From Halosimplex litoreum (lineage in GTDB: Archaea > Halobacteriota > Halobacteria > Halobacteriales > Haloarculaceae), in the NCBI RefSeq assembly GCF_016065055.1, contig NZ_CP065856.1, positions 2,355,836-2,419,835 of the forward strand: a DNA stretch of 64,000 nt, given 5' to 3'. The position numbers and the translations under genes were made by a program. Shown here piece by piece: positions 54,907 to 62,660 of this stretch; positions within the stretch are counted from its first letter, which is position 1; each line of letters opens with the position of its first letter. The notes under the pieces are model-generated. The model searched no databases, was not told the origin of the DNA, and was given only the letters and a program-made list of their open reading frames with translations.

Positions 54907-55341
54907 CTACTCGTCGACGCGAACGGTCATCACGGGCGCGGGGGACTCCCGGACGACGTTCTCGGCGACGCTGCCGATGAGGTAGTGGTCGAGGCCGGTG
55001 CGACCGTGCGTGCCCATCACGACCAGATCGGGGCCGTTCTCCGCGACGTAGTCGAGGATGGCCGACTTGGGGACGCCCTCCTCGACGACGCGCTCGGTGG
55101 GCACGTCCTCGGGCAGCGTGGCGACGGCCTCGTCGACCGCTTGACGGGCGCGCTCGCGCTCGGAGGCGAGCCACGCGTCGGGAGCGATCCCGGACGACGG
55201 GCTCTCGAAGCGGTTGCGCGTGTCGACGACCGAGAGGACGTGCACGGTCGCGCCGTGGGTCTCGGCCAGGTGGCCGGCGTGGTCGACGGCGGCCGTGGTC
55301 GCCTCGCTGCCGTCCGTGGGGAGCAGGATGTCGTCGTACAT
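54907..55341 (-). CDS. Universal stress protein (UspA family)
   Basis: 144 residues. The UspA fold shows ILLPTDGSEATTAAVDHA at the start and the ATP-binding motif GTHGRTGLDHYLIGSVAENVV at the end. ATP-binding-type members act as regulators of transporters or stress. It overlaps the TauE-like gene's stop by one nucleotide (TGATG), so it is co-transcribed and may regulate that transporter. Confidence 0.93.
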   Translation of the reverse strand: MYDDILLPTDGSEATTAAVDHAGHLAETHGATVHVLSVVDTRNRFESPSSGIAPDAWLASERERARQAVDEAVATLPEDVPTERVVEEGVPKSAILDYVAENGPDLVVMGTHGRTGLDHYLIGSVAENVVRESPAPVMTVRVDE

Positions 55342-56465
55342 CAGATCCCCCCGACCGCCATACCGAACAGCGCGACGGCGATGACCGCGAACAGGCCGCC
55401 GACGAACGTCTTGATCGTGTCGGTCTCCAGCGCGTTAGAGACGTAGGGGGCGATCTGTCCGCCGGTCACGGTGGCCGGAACGGTGAACACGACCATGTTC
55501 CACGGCGTCGAAGCCAGCGAGAGCCCGTGGACGCCGGGGATGTGGATTCCGGCGGCGTTGAGCGCCGTCCCACCGAAGACGTGAACGAGCGACGCGAGGA
55601 CGGCCGTCACGGCGACGATGATGTGGTTGGTCCCGATGGCGACGCGGACGGGCACCTTCGTCGAGAGCATCGAGATGATCCCGAGTTCGCCGGCGCCGAA
55701 GCCGGCGAGGCCCTGGAAGGTCCCGCCGATGCTGTAGTTGCCGAAGCGCTTGAGGTAACCGCCGCGAGTGTAACGGTAGTCGTCGCCGTCGCGGTCGACC
55801 CGCGTGACGGTGCCGTCGTCGTCGGTGCGGACGCCTGCGGGACCGAGCTTGTCGGCGTCGTCGGGCAACTCGGCGGTCCCGCCGTCGGCTGCGGCCGAGG
55901 CGTCGTCGACCGCCGTCTCGTGGCCGTCGTCGGCGTCCGATTCGGCGCCGCCGTGGTCGAGGTCCGCCTTGAACAGGAGGACGGACGCGGCGATCAGCGC
56001 CAGCCCGAGTAGGGCGTGGAACACCGGTTCCGGGATGACGAACGAGAGGATGGCCCCGGCGATCACGAACGGAACGGCGCCGCCGACGATGGTCAGCGCG
56101 AGTCGGCGGTCGACCAGCCCGTACTGGATGAACGCGACCGAGGAGCTCGACAGGCCGAACGCCTCGCTGATCAGTCCCACCTTGACGATGGTCTCGGGCT
56201 GGAGCGGTTCGGCCGCGAGCGGGAAGAGGAAGATCAGGAACGGCACGAACAGCGCCGAGCCGCTGATCCCGACCGTGTTGACGATCGTCGCGCCGGTCAG
56301 GAACACCGGGAACAGCCACCAGAACTCCAGCCAGTAGCTCGCCCCGCTGCCGGTCGTCGGCGCGAACGCCAGCACCGCGGCGACGAAGATCACGGGCGCC
56401 GCGAACACGAAGACGTGCTGGTACTTGAGGAAGGACTTCTGGACGGAACTGAACGAGGAACTCAC
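55341..56465 (-). CDS. TauE/SafE-family anion transporter
   Basis: 374 residues, about eight membrane helices in two repeats (VFLTGATIVNTVGISGSALFVPFLIFLFPLAAE and FQGLAGFGAGELGIISMLSTKVPVRVAIGTNHIIVAVTA). A roughly 75-residue acidic hydrophilic loop (about 168-245) sits between the halves. The family exports sulfite, sulfonates and related anions; the substrate is not evident. It heads an operon with UspA. Confidence 0.88.
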   Translation of the reverse strand: MSSSFSSVQKSFLKYQHVFVFAAPVIFVAAVLAFAPTTGSGASYWLEFWWLFPVFLTGATIVNTVGISGSALFVPFLIFLFPLAAEPLQPETIVKVGLISEAFGLSSSSVAFIQYGLVDRRLALTIVGGAVPFVIAGAILSFVIPEPVFHALLGLALIAASVLLFKADLDHGGAESDADDGHETAVDDASAAADGGTAELPDDADKLGPAGVRTDDDGTVTRVDRDGDDYRYTRGGYLKRFGNYSIGGTFQGLAGFGAGELGIISMLSTKVPVRVAIGTNHIIVAVTAVLASLVHVFGGTALNAAGIHIPGVHGLSLASTPWNMVVFTVPATVTGGQIAPYVSNALETDTIKTFVGGLFAVIAVALFGMAVGGI

Positions 56466-56797
56466 GCGGGATCACCCCGCGAGACCGCACGATTCGGGGC
56501 CGCTACGACCGGATCGGGGGATCTGACGATCGGGTCCCGCATTCAGGTGATGCCCCCGGTTGCCGGGTTGAAGCGGATCTGACTCGCGGGACGGTCGAAC
56601 GACGGTGAACGGGTCATGGTGCCCGGCACCTTGCGAGTACGCTCTAAAGGACCTTTTGGCTTCGAACGTGTTTGGGAACCGCCCTCGTACGCCGATTCGA
56701 GACCGTCTCGCGCCCGTTTGTGGTCGGCCGCGGGCCGGTCTCGTCGGCCGGTCTCGTCGGCCCGTCGCGCTCGGGCCCGGTCACCCCGTCCGGCGGG
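56466..56797. other. 332-bp gene-free region between tauE-like and 99-residue genes
   Basis: Contains the tauE-like promoter on its left side and no plausible gene. The right side repeats 'gccggtctcgtcg' twice (near 56737-56762). A cluster 'aaaggaccttttggcttcg' lies near 56647-56665. No RNA structure was identified. Confidence 0.4.
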
Positions 56798-57097
56798 TCA
56801 CGGATCCCGGGAGCGGGTGGTCTTCACGGTCGCGTCGCCGTCGTCCGCGGCGGCGCCGGCGTCGTCCCGGCCACCGCCAGCCGAGAGGAGTGCGTAGCCG
56901 GCGACCGCGGCGACGACCCCGACGGCCCCGTCCCGGACGTTCGGCACGGGCACCGCCAGCGATCGCCCCGAGGCCAGCAGCAGCAACTCGAGCGCGGTCT
57001 CGGTCGCCACCGCGACGCCGGCGACCGCCAGGACGAGTCCGAGGAGGATCACGGCGAGCGAGACGAGCCGGCGACGATGGGACCGCGCGCGGCTCAC
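56798..57097 (-). CDS. 99-residue two-helix membrane protein (paralogue B)
   Basis: 99 residues: RLVSLAVILLGLVLAVAGVAVATETALELL, a central loop (ASGRSLAVPVPNVRDG) and a second helix (AVGVVAAVAGYALL), then an Asp/Ala tail. It is preceded by a 4-nt overlap (ATGA) with paralogue C, so the two are co-transcribed. Same length as paralogues A and C. Confidence 0.7.
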   Translation of the reverse strand: MSRARSHRRRLVSLAVILLGLVLAVAGVAVATETALELLLLASGRSLAVPVPNVRDGAVGVVAAVAGYALLSAGGGRDDAGAAADDGDATVKTTRSRDP

Positions 57098-57393
57098 GTG
57101 TCGAACTCGTACGCGTCGGCCGCGCGGGCCTTCGAGGGCTCGACGTTCGATGGGTCGGGGTCGGCGTCGCCCTCAAGTGTCCGCCTGAGCAGGAGATAGC
57201 CCGCGGCGCCGAGCGCCAGGCCGACGCCGGCTCGCGGACCGACGCTGACGGGCGTTTCGAGCGTCACGCCCGAGGCGAACAGCAGCTGGTACGCGGTGAG
57301 GCCGACCATCGCGACGCCCAGCGCGAGCAGTCCGTAGCCGAGCAGCGTCCCGCCGACCGAGGCGAGCCGCTCGCGACCGTTCGATCGGTCCAT
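57094..57393 (-). CDS. 99-residue two-helix membrane protein (paralogue C)
   Basis: 99 residues: RLASVGGTLLGYGLLALGVAMVGLTAYQLL, loop (ASGVTLETPVSVGPRAG), second helix (VGLALGAAGYLLL) and an acidic tail. It is the first gene of the B-C pair. The conserved spacing and length across A, B and C suggest a small paralogous family. Function unknown. Confidence 0.7.
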   Translation of the reverse strand: MDRSNGRERLASVGGTLLGYGLLALGVAMVGLTAYQLLFASGVTLETPVSVGPRAGVGLALGAAGYLLLRRTLEGDADPDPSNVEPSKARAADAYEFDT

Positions 57394-57530
57394 ACTGTCG
57401 CTTCGGACGGGTCAGTGATGAAAGTTGTCACCGGGTGGACTGGTGTGGGCCACGCGGTCGGTTCGAGCCGCCGACATCGCGCTCGCTCCGAGCGCGAAAA
57501 CCCTAACCGTGCCGGCGACGACGTCCGGAT

Positions 57531-57635
57531 ATGAACCCCCTCGAACTGGACCGCCAGCAGGTCATGGCGCTCATCATGGTGTTCCTGATGATCGGCTCTG
57601 CGGTGGTCTACGTGCTCGCGTACGCCCTCGGGTAG
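57531..57635 (+). CDS. 34-residue membrane microprotein
   Basis: ATG 57531 to TAG 57633: MNPLELDRQQVMALIMVFLMIGSAV..., a single hydrophobic helix with a short polar N-terminus. TATA-like ccctaacc (57501-57508) lies 23-30 nt upstream, just after a hairpin at 57479-57495 (GCGCTCG arms). I think this family is conserved in haloarchaea, but cannot name it. Confidence 0.62.
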   Translation: MNPLELDRQQVMALIMVFLMIGSAVVYVLAYALG

Positions 57636-57660
57636 GCGCCGCGAGTCGGTCCGAACGCAC

Positions 57661-58401
57661 TCACTGATTCTGCCGTTCGGGCCCGCTCGCGCCGTCGGGC
57701 TGCTCGACGCGTCGCTCCCAGAACCCGTCGTCGAGATAGCGGTCGTCGATACCACGGCCGAGCGCCCGCGCCGCTCGACCGACCGTGGCCCACAGGACCC
57801 GCTGGAGCGGCGCGGGCGCGACCGTCGTCACCGTATCGGGATACACCTCCGCGGCGAGCGCGAGCGCGTCCAGCGGGGCCGGCTGGCCGTCCGCCTCCCC
57901 CTCGCCGAGGGCGGCCTCGGCGTCCAACCCCCACGCCGTGTACAGCGACGCGACGGTCCGCATCGACGGCAACTCCGCCCGGAACGCCACGACCCCGTCG
58001 GTGTCGTTTCGGAACGAATGTTCGACGCCGGCCTCGACGGTCACCGACTCGCCGGGACCGAGTCGGCGGCGCTCGCCGTCCACCTCGACGGTCAGCGTCC
58101 CCGAGACCACCTCGAAGGTCTCGCTCGCCGGGTGGTAGTGGGTCGGCGTCGCCGGCGCGTCGGTCTCGAGCCACTGCGCGAGGACCGGCCGCTCGGTCTC
58201 CCCCTCCCCGGGTCGTTCGAGCAGCGTCGCCCAGAGGTCGGCGCCGGGACTGGCAGCGAGCGCCCGCGGCGACTCGCGGAGCAGCGCCGCTGCCGGGCCG
58301 TCGCGGTCGAGTTCGAGCGCCGGCCCCGCGTTCGGTCGTCCGTCGTCGTCGAGTGGCCTGCCGGTCGTCAGGACGGCGGCCGACCGCGTCGCTTCGGTCA
58401 T
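57661..58401 (-). CDS. Cupin-domain protein
   Basis: 246 residues from ATG 58401. The cupin motif 1 is THYHPASETFEVVSG (near 94-108) and motif 2 is VEAGVEHSFRND with EAGVEHSFRN. Two His and one Glu may bind a metal. The C-terminal part (about 150-246) has no recognised domain. The gene is divergent from the HTH_10 regulator at 58487, which may control it. Cupins have many functions; this one cannot be assigned. Confidence 0.82.
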   Translation of the reverse strand: MTEATRSAAVLTTGRPLDDDGRPNAGPALELDRDGPAAALLRESPRALAASPGADLWATLLERPGEGETERPVLAQWLETDAPATPTHYHPASETFEVVSGTLTVEVDGERRRLGPGESVTVEAGVEHSFRNDTDGVVAFRAELPSMRTVASLYTAWGLDAEAALGEGEADGQPAPLDALALAAEVYPDTVTTVAPAPLQRVLWATVGRAARALGRGIDDRYLDDGFWERRVEQPDGASGPERQNQ

Positions 58402-58486
58402 AGTTCGACCGTCGGTCGCCGGACCCGTCGGCGTTCGGTGCAGTATGTTGCGGGAGTTTAAGTCCAGACGACGATACCGACGGACG
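58402..58486. promoter_or_regulatory. Divergent promoter between cupin and HTH_10 regulator 1
   Basis: A TATA-like gagtttaagtcc (58454-58465) lies 22-33 nt before ATG 58487 and reads CTTAAACTC on the minus strand. The same core may serve both genes, so the regulator could control itself and the cupin gene. Confidence 0.4.
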
Positions 58487-59161
58487 ATGAAACGCCTCCG
58501 AGTCACCGCGGCGGTCGACGGCGAACGCGCGCCGGCGTTCTACACGATGCTGGCCGACGCGCCGGGGATCGCAGAGACGCAACTGCTGGAGTGGAACGCG
58601 ACGCCCGATCCCGTCGAGACCGTGCTGTTCGCCGTCCGCGGCGACGCCGAGCCGTTCGCCGCGGCCGCGCCGGAGCTGGACGGGATCGAATCGGTCCGGC
58701 TCTCGCCGGCCGGGGGCCCGTGGACCTACGCGCTGGTCGAGGTGCGACCGCGTGCGACCGCAATGTTCGCGGCCGTCCGCGAGGCCCGGACGCGGTCGGG
58801 ACTGGTCGTTCGCAAACCGATCGTCTACCGCGACGGCGACATGCGCTTTCGCGTCGTCGGGGACGGCGACGCGCTCGGGGCGGCGCTGGCCGAGGCGCCC
58901 GACGCGATGGACGTGACCGTCGAGGCCGTCGGCGCGTTCCGAGGCGTGCTCGACCACCCCGCCTCGCGGCTGAGCGACCGCCAGCGCGAGGCCCTCGCTG
59001 TCGCCCAGGACCTCGGCTACTACGAGCGCCCCCGCGAGGCGACCCACGCCGACGTGGCCGCCGCCCTCGACTGCGCGCCCTCGACCGCCAGCCGCCACCT
59101 CCAGGCCGCCGAGGCCAAGCTCGTCGACGCCGCGATGGACGAGTTCGGTCCCGCGGTCTGA
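58487..59161 (+). CDS. HTH_10 transcription regulator 1
   Basis: 224 residues. A C-terminal HTH_10 (Bat-like) DNA-binding domain is clear: LSDRQREALAVAQDLGYYERPREATHADVAAALDCAPSTASRHLQAAEAKLVDAA. The N-terminal part (MKRLRVTAAVDGERAPAFYTML...) is shared with the regulator at 61352. It is divergent from the cupin gene. The stop-to-start gap to the ABC permease gene (convergent) is 43 bp. Confidence 0.87.
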   Translation: MKRLRVTAAVDGERAPAFYTMLADAPGIAETQLLEWNATPDPVETVLFAVRGDAEPFAAAAPELDGIESVRLSPAGGPWTYALVEVRPRATAMFAAVREARTRSGLVVRKPIVYRDGDMRFRVVGDGDALGAALAEAPDAMDVTVEAVGAFRGVLDHPASRLSDRQREALAVAQDLGYYERPREATHADVAAALDCAPSTASRHLQAAEAKLVDAAMDEFGPAV

Positions 59162-59204
59162 GTTCGATCGAACGCCGAGCGTCCGCGCTCCTCGGTCGGT
59201 CGCC

Positions 59205-60110
59205 TCAGGCCGCCTCGGCGCTGCTCGCTCGCGCCAGTAGTCGGACCGCGAGCGCGCCGACGACGAGGTTCAGCGCCGACAGGACGACGATTGCGGGTAC
59301 GAGCGTGTCGGCGACCCCGCCGAACCGCGAGACCGACAGCACCGTCGACGCGTCCCGCCCGAGGACCAGCGCCCGGACCGCGTCGACGCCGTACGTGATT
59401 GGGTTGAACGCCGCGACGGCCTCGATATCGTCCGAGAGCGGGACGAACGCGGGCGAGAGGAACAGGAGGGGAAACATGAACAGCATCGAGGCGGCGTTGA
59501 CCACCTCGTCGTCGCGGGCCAGCAGTCCGACGACGTTCGAGACGGCCATGAACAGCAGGGCGACGAGCAGACAGACCGCGACGACCCCCGCGACGCCGAC
59601 GGCGCCGGTCTCGACGCGCGCCCCCAGGGCGACGGCCAGGCCGACCACGACCAGCACCTGGACGACGACCCGGACGAGTTCGGCCACGGACTTCCCGAGG
59701 AGGACGGCGGTCCACGACATCGGCGTCACGACCGTCTTCTCGAACATCCCGCTCTCGAGGTCGCTCACGAGCCCCATCCCCGAGGAGAACGCCGACCCCA
59801 TCGTCGCCTGCATGAGCACCGCCGGGAGGAGGTAGGTGACGTAGTCCACCTCGGCGAACCCGGCGCGTTCGAGGGCGGCGCTCCCCACGTCGCCGAAGAC
59901 GGCCGTGAAGAGGACCAGCGAGAGCGTCGCGACGACGATCTCCAGCAGGAAGGCGGTCGGGTTGTGGACCGCCTTCCGCGTCCACCGCTTCGCGTTGACA
60001 CACACGTCCCCGAGGAACGTGTTCCCGGTCCCCGTCGCAGTCCGGGTCGACCGATCGGCCGCCGCCGTGGCGTCGGGCGCGTCGGCACCCGTCGCGTCGG
60101 GCGCGCTCAC
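59205..60110 (-). CDS. ABC-2 family permease (DrrB-like)
   Basis: 301 residues, about six membrane helices after a Ser/Thr/Asp-rich N-terminus; it matches DrrB/ABC-2 type permeases (FTAVFGDVGSAALERAGF, LESGMFEKTVVTPMSWTAVLLGKS, PLLFLSPAFVPL). It starts at GTG 60110, overlapping the ATPase stop by 4 nt (GTGA). With the upstream ATPase it forms a likely drug/lipid exporter or sensory exporter. Confidence 0.87.
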   Translation of the reverse strand: MSAPDATGADAPDATAAADRSTRTATGTGNTFLGDVCVNAKRWTRKAVHNPTAFLLEIVVATLSLVLFTAVFGDVGSAALERAGFAEVDYVTYLLPAVLMQATMGSAFSSGMGLVSDLESGMFEKTVVTPMSWTAVLLGKSVAELVRVVVQVLVVVGLAVALGARVETGAVGVAGVVAVCLLVALLFMAVSNVVGLLARDDEVVNAASMLFMFPLLFLSPAFVPLSDDIEAVAAFNPITYGVDAVRALVLGRDASTVLSVSRFGGVADTLVPAIVVLSALNLVVGALAVRLLARASSAEAA

Positions 60111-61264
60111 GCGTCCACCTCCGAGGGGACCGTCGACTCGTGGCCCTCCTCGTCGGACCGGCCCGTCTCGCGGCCGTCGTCACCGGACCGGTCGGGCGGG
60201 TCCCCGACCGAGTCGTCGGCGATGGCGAAGAACACGTCGTCCAGCGTCGGCTCCGCGACGGCGAACCCCGTCACCGCGAAGCCCGCGTCGCGGAGCGCGA
60301 CCAGCAGGTCCGGCCCCAGATCGCCGGCCTCCCGCGCCGTGACTCGGACGGCGTCGTCGGTCGTGTCGATCGCTGGCGCGTCGGCTCCGGCGCTGTCGAG
60401 CGCCGCCGACTCGCTGAGGACCGCCGCGGCCGACTCGACGGCGTCGGGACCGCCGCCGATCTCGAGCGCGACCGTTTCACCGCCGACGCGGCGCTTGAGC
60501 CGCTCGGGCGAGTCGTCGGCGACGATGCGACCGTCGCGGACGACCGCGATCCGGTCGCAGAGCCGGTCGGCCTCCTCGAGGTACTGCGTGGTGAGGAAGA
60601 CGGTCGTCCCGCGGTCGTTGATCCGTCGGAAGTACGTCCACAGGCGCTCGCGGGCCGTCGGGTCCAGCCCGGTCGTCGGCTCGTCGAGGAAGACGAGTTC
60701 CGGGTCGTGGACCAGCGCCGTCGCCGCGTCCAGCCGTTTTTTCATCCCGCCGGAGAAGCTCCCCGCAGGCGTGTCCGCCACGTCCGCCAGATCGACCAGA
60801 TCCAGCAGCGTGGCGATGCGGTCGGCCCGCCCGTCGGCCGGGACGCCGTAGGCGTCGCAGGCGAACGCGAGGTTCTCGCGGGCCGTGAGTTCCTCGTCGA
60901 CGCTCGTCTCCTGGGCCATGTAGCCGATCGACGCCCTGACTTCCGCGCGCTCGGCCGTCACGTCGCGGCCGACGACCCGGACGCGACCGGCGGTCGGTTC
61001 GAGTAGCGTCGCGAGCACTTTGATCGTCGTCGTCTTGCCGGCGCCGTTGGCCCCGAGGAAGCCGAAGCACTGACCTTCGGGGACCGCCAGCGTCACGTCC
61101 TCGACGGCCTCGGTCCCGTCGGCGTAGGTGAGCGCCAGTCCCTCGGCGTCGACGGCCAGCGGTCGGTCGCCGGTCGAGCGGGCGGTATCGTCGCCGACGG
61201 AGCGGTCGCCGTCGTCGGTGTCTCGCTTCGATCCCCGCGTCGGTCGCGCTGTCTCGTCGGACAT
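60107..61264 (-). CDS. ABC transporter ATPase (DrrA-like)
   Basis: 385 residues from ATG 61264. Walker A GANGAGKTTT, signature SFSGGMKKRL, Walker B LVFLDEPTTGLD and switch-His equivalent (TTQYLEEADRL) mark the DrrA/CcmA-type family. A C-terminal domain (about 270-385) with acidic tail fits the DrrA-type extra region (VAEPTLDDVFFAI). First gene of a two-gene exporter operon with the permease. Confidence 0.9.
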   Translation of the reverse strand: MSDETARPTRGSKRDTDDGDRSVGDDTARSTGDRPLAVDAEGLALTYADGTEAVEDVTLAVPEGQCFGFLGANGAGKTTTIKVLATLLEPTAGRVRVVGRDVTAERAEVRASIGYMAQETSVDEELTARENLAFACDAYGVPADGRADRIATLLDLVDLADVADTPAGSFSGGMKKRLDAATALVHDPELVFLDEPTTGLDPTARERLWTYFRRINDRGTTVFLTTQYLEEADRLCDRIAVVRDGRIVADDSPERLKRRVGGETVALEIGGGPDAVESAAAVLSESAALDSAGADAPAIDTTDDAVRVTAREAGDLGPDLLVALRDAGFAVTGFAVAEPTLDDVFFAIADDSVGDPPDRSGDDGRETGRSDEEGHESTVPSEVDA

Positions 61265-61318
61265 GTACTCCGGTGGTGCGGCGCGGTCGGGGAGGGCGTT
61301 CCGGGCGGCATAGAACCG

Positions 61319-61327
61319 GGATTTATT
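61319..61327 (+). promoter_or_regulatory. TATA-like promoter of HTH_10 regulator 2
   Basis: gatttatta lies 25-33 nt before GTG 61352. On the minus strand the same core would start a transcript for the ATPase gene with a roughly 30-nt leader, so the two divergent genes may share it. Confidence 0.4.
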
Positions 61328-61351
61328 ACCCCCTCGCCTGACTGTTCGGCA

Positions 61352-62050
61352 GTGAAACACGTCCGCGTCACCGCGGGCGTCGACGGCTCGCGGGCGCCGC
61401 CGCTGTTCGACCGGCTGGCGAACGCGACCGCCGTCGACCGGGCCCGCGTGATCGACTGGAACCTCGTGGCCGACGAGGCGATGGTCCTCCTCGCGGTCGA
61501 CGGCGACCCCACCCCGCTGGTCGACGTCGCGCCCGATACCCCCGGCGTCGAACGCTGCGAGGTGGTCGATCCCGACGGTCAGAGTTCAGGTGTGGGCACC
61601 GACGGGGCGTCCGCCCGCGTCTGCCTCCGCGTCGAACGGTCGGCGGTCCCGATCTTCGGGTGCCTCGCCGACGCGCTCGGGGCGGGCGGGCTGATCGTCC
61701 GGACGCCCGTGGTGTTCCGCGAGGGGGAGATCCACGCGACCGTCGTCGGCGACCCGGGGCCGCTCCAGACCGCCTTCGAGCGGCGAGGGGCGGACATCGA
61801 CGTCCGGATCGACGAGATCTCCTCGACGCCGGCCGCGAGTGAGTCCGTGGACGGGTCGCTGAGCGACCGCCAGCGCGAGGCACTGGTCGTCGCGAGGGAG
61901 CTGGGCTACTACGAACACCCTCGGGAGGCGACCCACGCCGACGTGGCCGCCGAGCTGGGCTGTTCGCCCCAGACCGCCGGGGAACACCTCCGGAGAGCGG
62001 AGGCGAAGCTCGCCGACGCAGCCCTCGACGAGGTCGGCCCCCGGGCCTGA
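61352..62050 (+). CDS. HTH_10 transcription regulator 2
   Basis: 232 residues starting at GTG 61352 (MKHVRVTAGVDGSRAPPLFDRL). The C-terminal HTH_10 reads LSDRQREALVVARELGYYEHPREATHADVAAELGCSPQTAGEHLRRAEAKLADAA. It is clearly a paralogue of the regulator at 58487 in both halves. It is divergent from the DrrA-like gene and lies just upstream of the GIY-YIG gene. It may control the exporter. Confidence 0.87.
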   Translation: MKHVRVTAGVDGSRAPPLFDRLANATAVDRARVIDWNLVADEAMVLLAVDGDPTPLVDVAPDTPGVERCEVVDPDGQSSGVGTDGASARVCLRVERSAVPIFGCLADALGAGGLIVRTPVVFREGEIHATVVGDPGPLQTAFERRGADIDVRIDEISSTPAASESVDGSLSDRQREALVVARELGYYEHPREATHADVAAELGCSPQTAGEHLRRAEAKLADAALDEVGPRA

Positions 62051-62140
62051 GTCGGCGACGCCGCCGGGAGGGGGTCCCCGGACGACGCTCGCGACCCGAA
62101 CTCGCCAGTCACTTGCCGGTGGCAACCCGAGCGGAGGGCG

Positions 62141-62584
62141 ATGAGCGAGGGGACGTACACGCTGGTCGTCGAACTGCCCGAGTCGGCGACCATCGAGGTC
62201 GGAGCGCTGGACGAGTGCGAGTTCGCGGCGGGCGCCTACGCCTACACCGGGAGCGCGCTCGGCCCGGGCGGGTTCGCCCGCGTCGAGCGCCACCGCGAGC
62301 TGGCTGCCGGCGAGCGCGACGCCCGCCACTGGCACATCGACTACCTGCTGGGCCACCCCGACGCCGTCGTCGCGGCGGTCGTCCGGACGGCCGGCGCGGA
62401 CGTGGAGTGTGTGGTCGGTCGCGACCTCGCCGAGGCGCGGTGGACCGAGCGGGTCGCGGGGTTCGGCGCCTCCGATTGCGACTGCGCTTCGCATCTCGTC
62501 TACGCCGCCGACGGCGAGCGGCTCCGGGCGGCCGTCGAGCGGGCCCACGGGACCGCCGGCGGGGCGAGCGATACCGACGGGTAA
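62141..62584 (+). CDS. GIY-YIG nuclease family protein (DUF123-like)
   Basis: 147 residues. The GIY-YIG-type start AYAYTGSALGPGGFARVERHREL, with Arg in the catalytic helix, and the later WHIDYLLGH match the DUF123/archaeal endonuclease-III-associated GIY-YIG family as I recall it. Two Cys-rich turns (ASDCDCASH) are noticeable. Whether it cuts DNA is not shown. Confidence 0.78.
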   Translation: MSEGTYTLVVELPESATIEVGALDECEFAAGAYAYTGSALGPGGFARVERHRELAAGERDARHWHIDYLLGHPDAVVAAVVRTAGADVECVVGRDLAEARWTERVAGFGASDCDCASHLVYAADGERLRAAVERAHGTAGGASDTDG

Positions 62585-62660
62585 TCGACCGACGAACGAA
62601 CTGAAAGAAACTCCCAGGCTTATGGTCGATGTCCGCGAACAACGTGTAGACCGGCCACAT

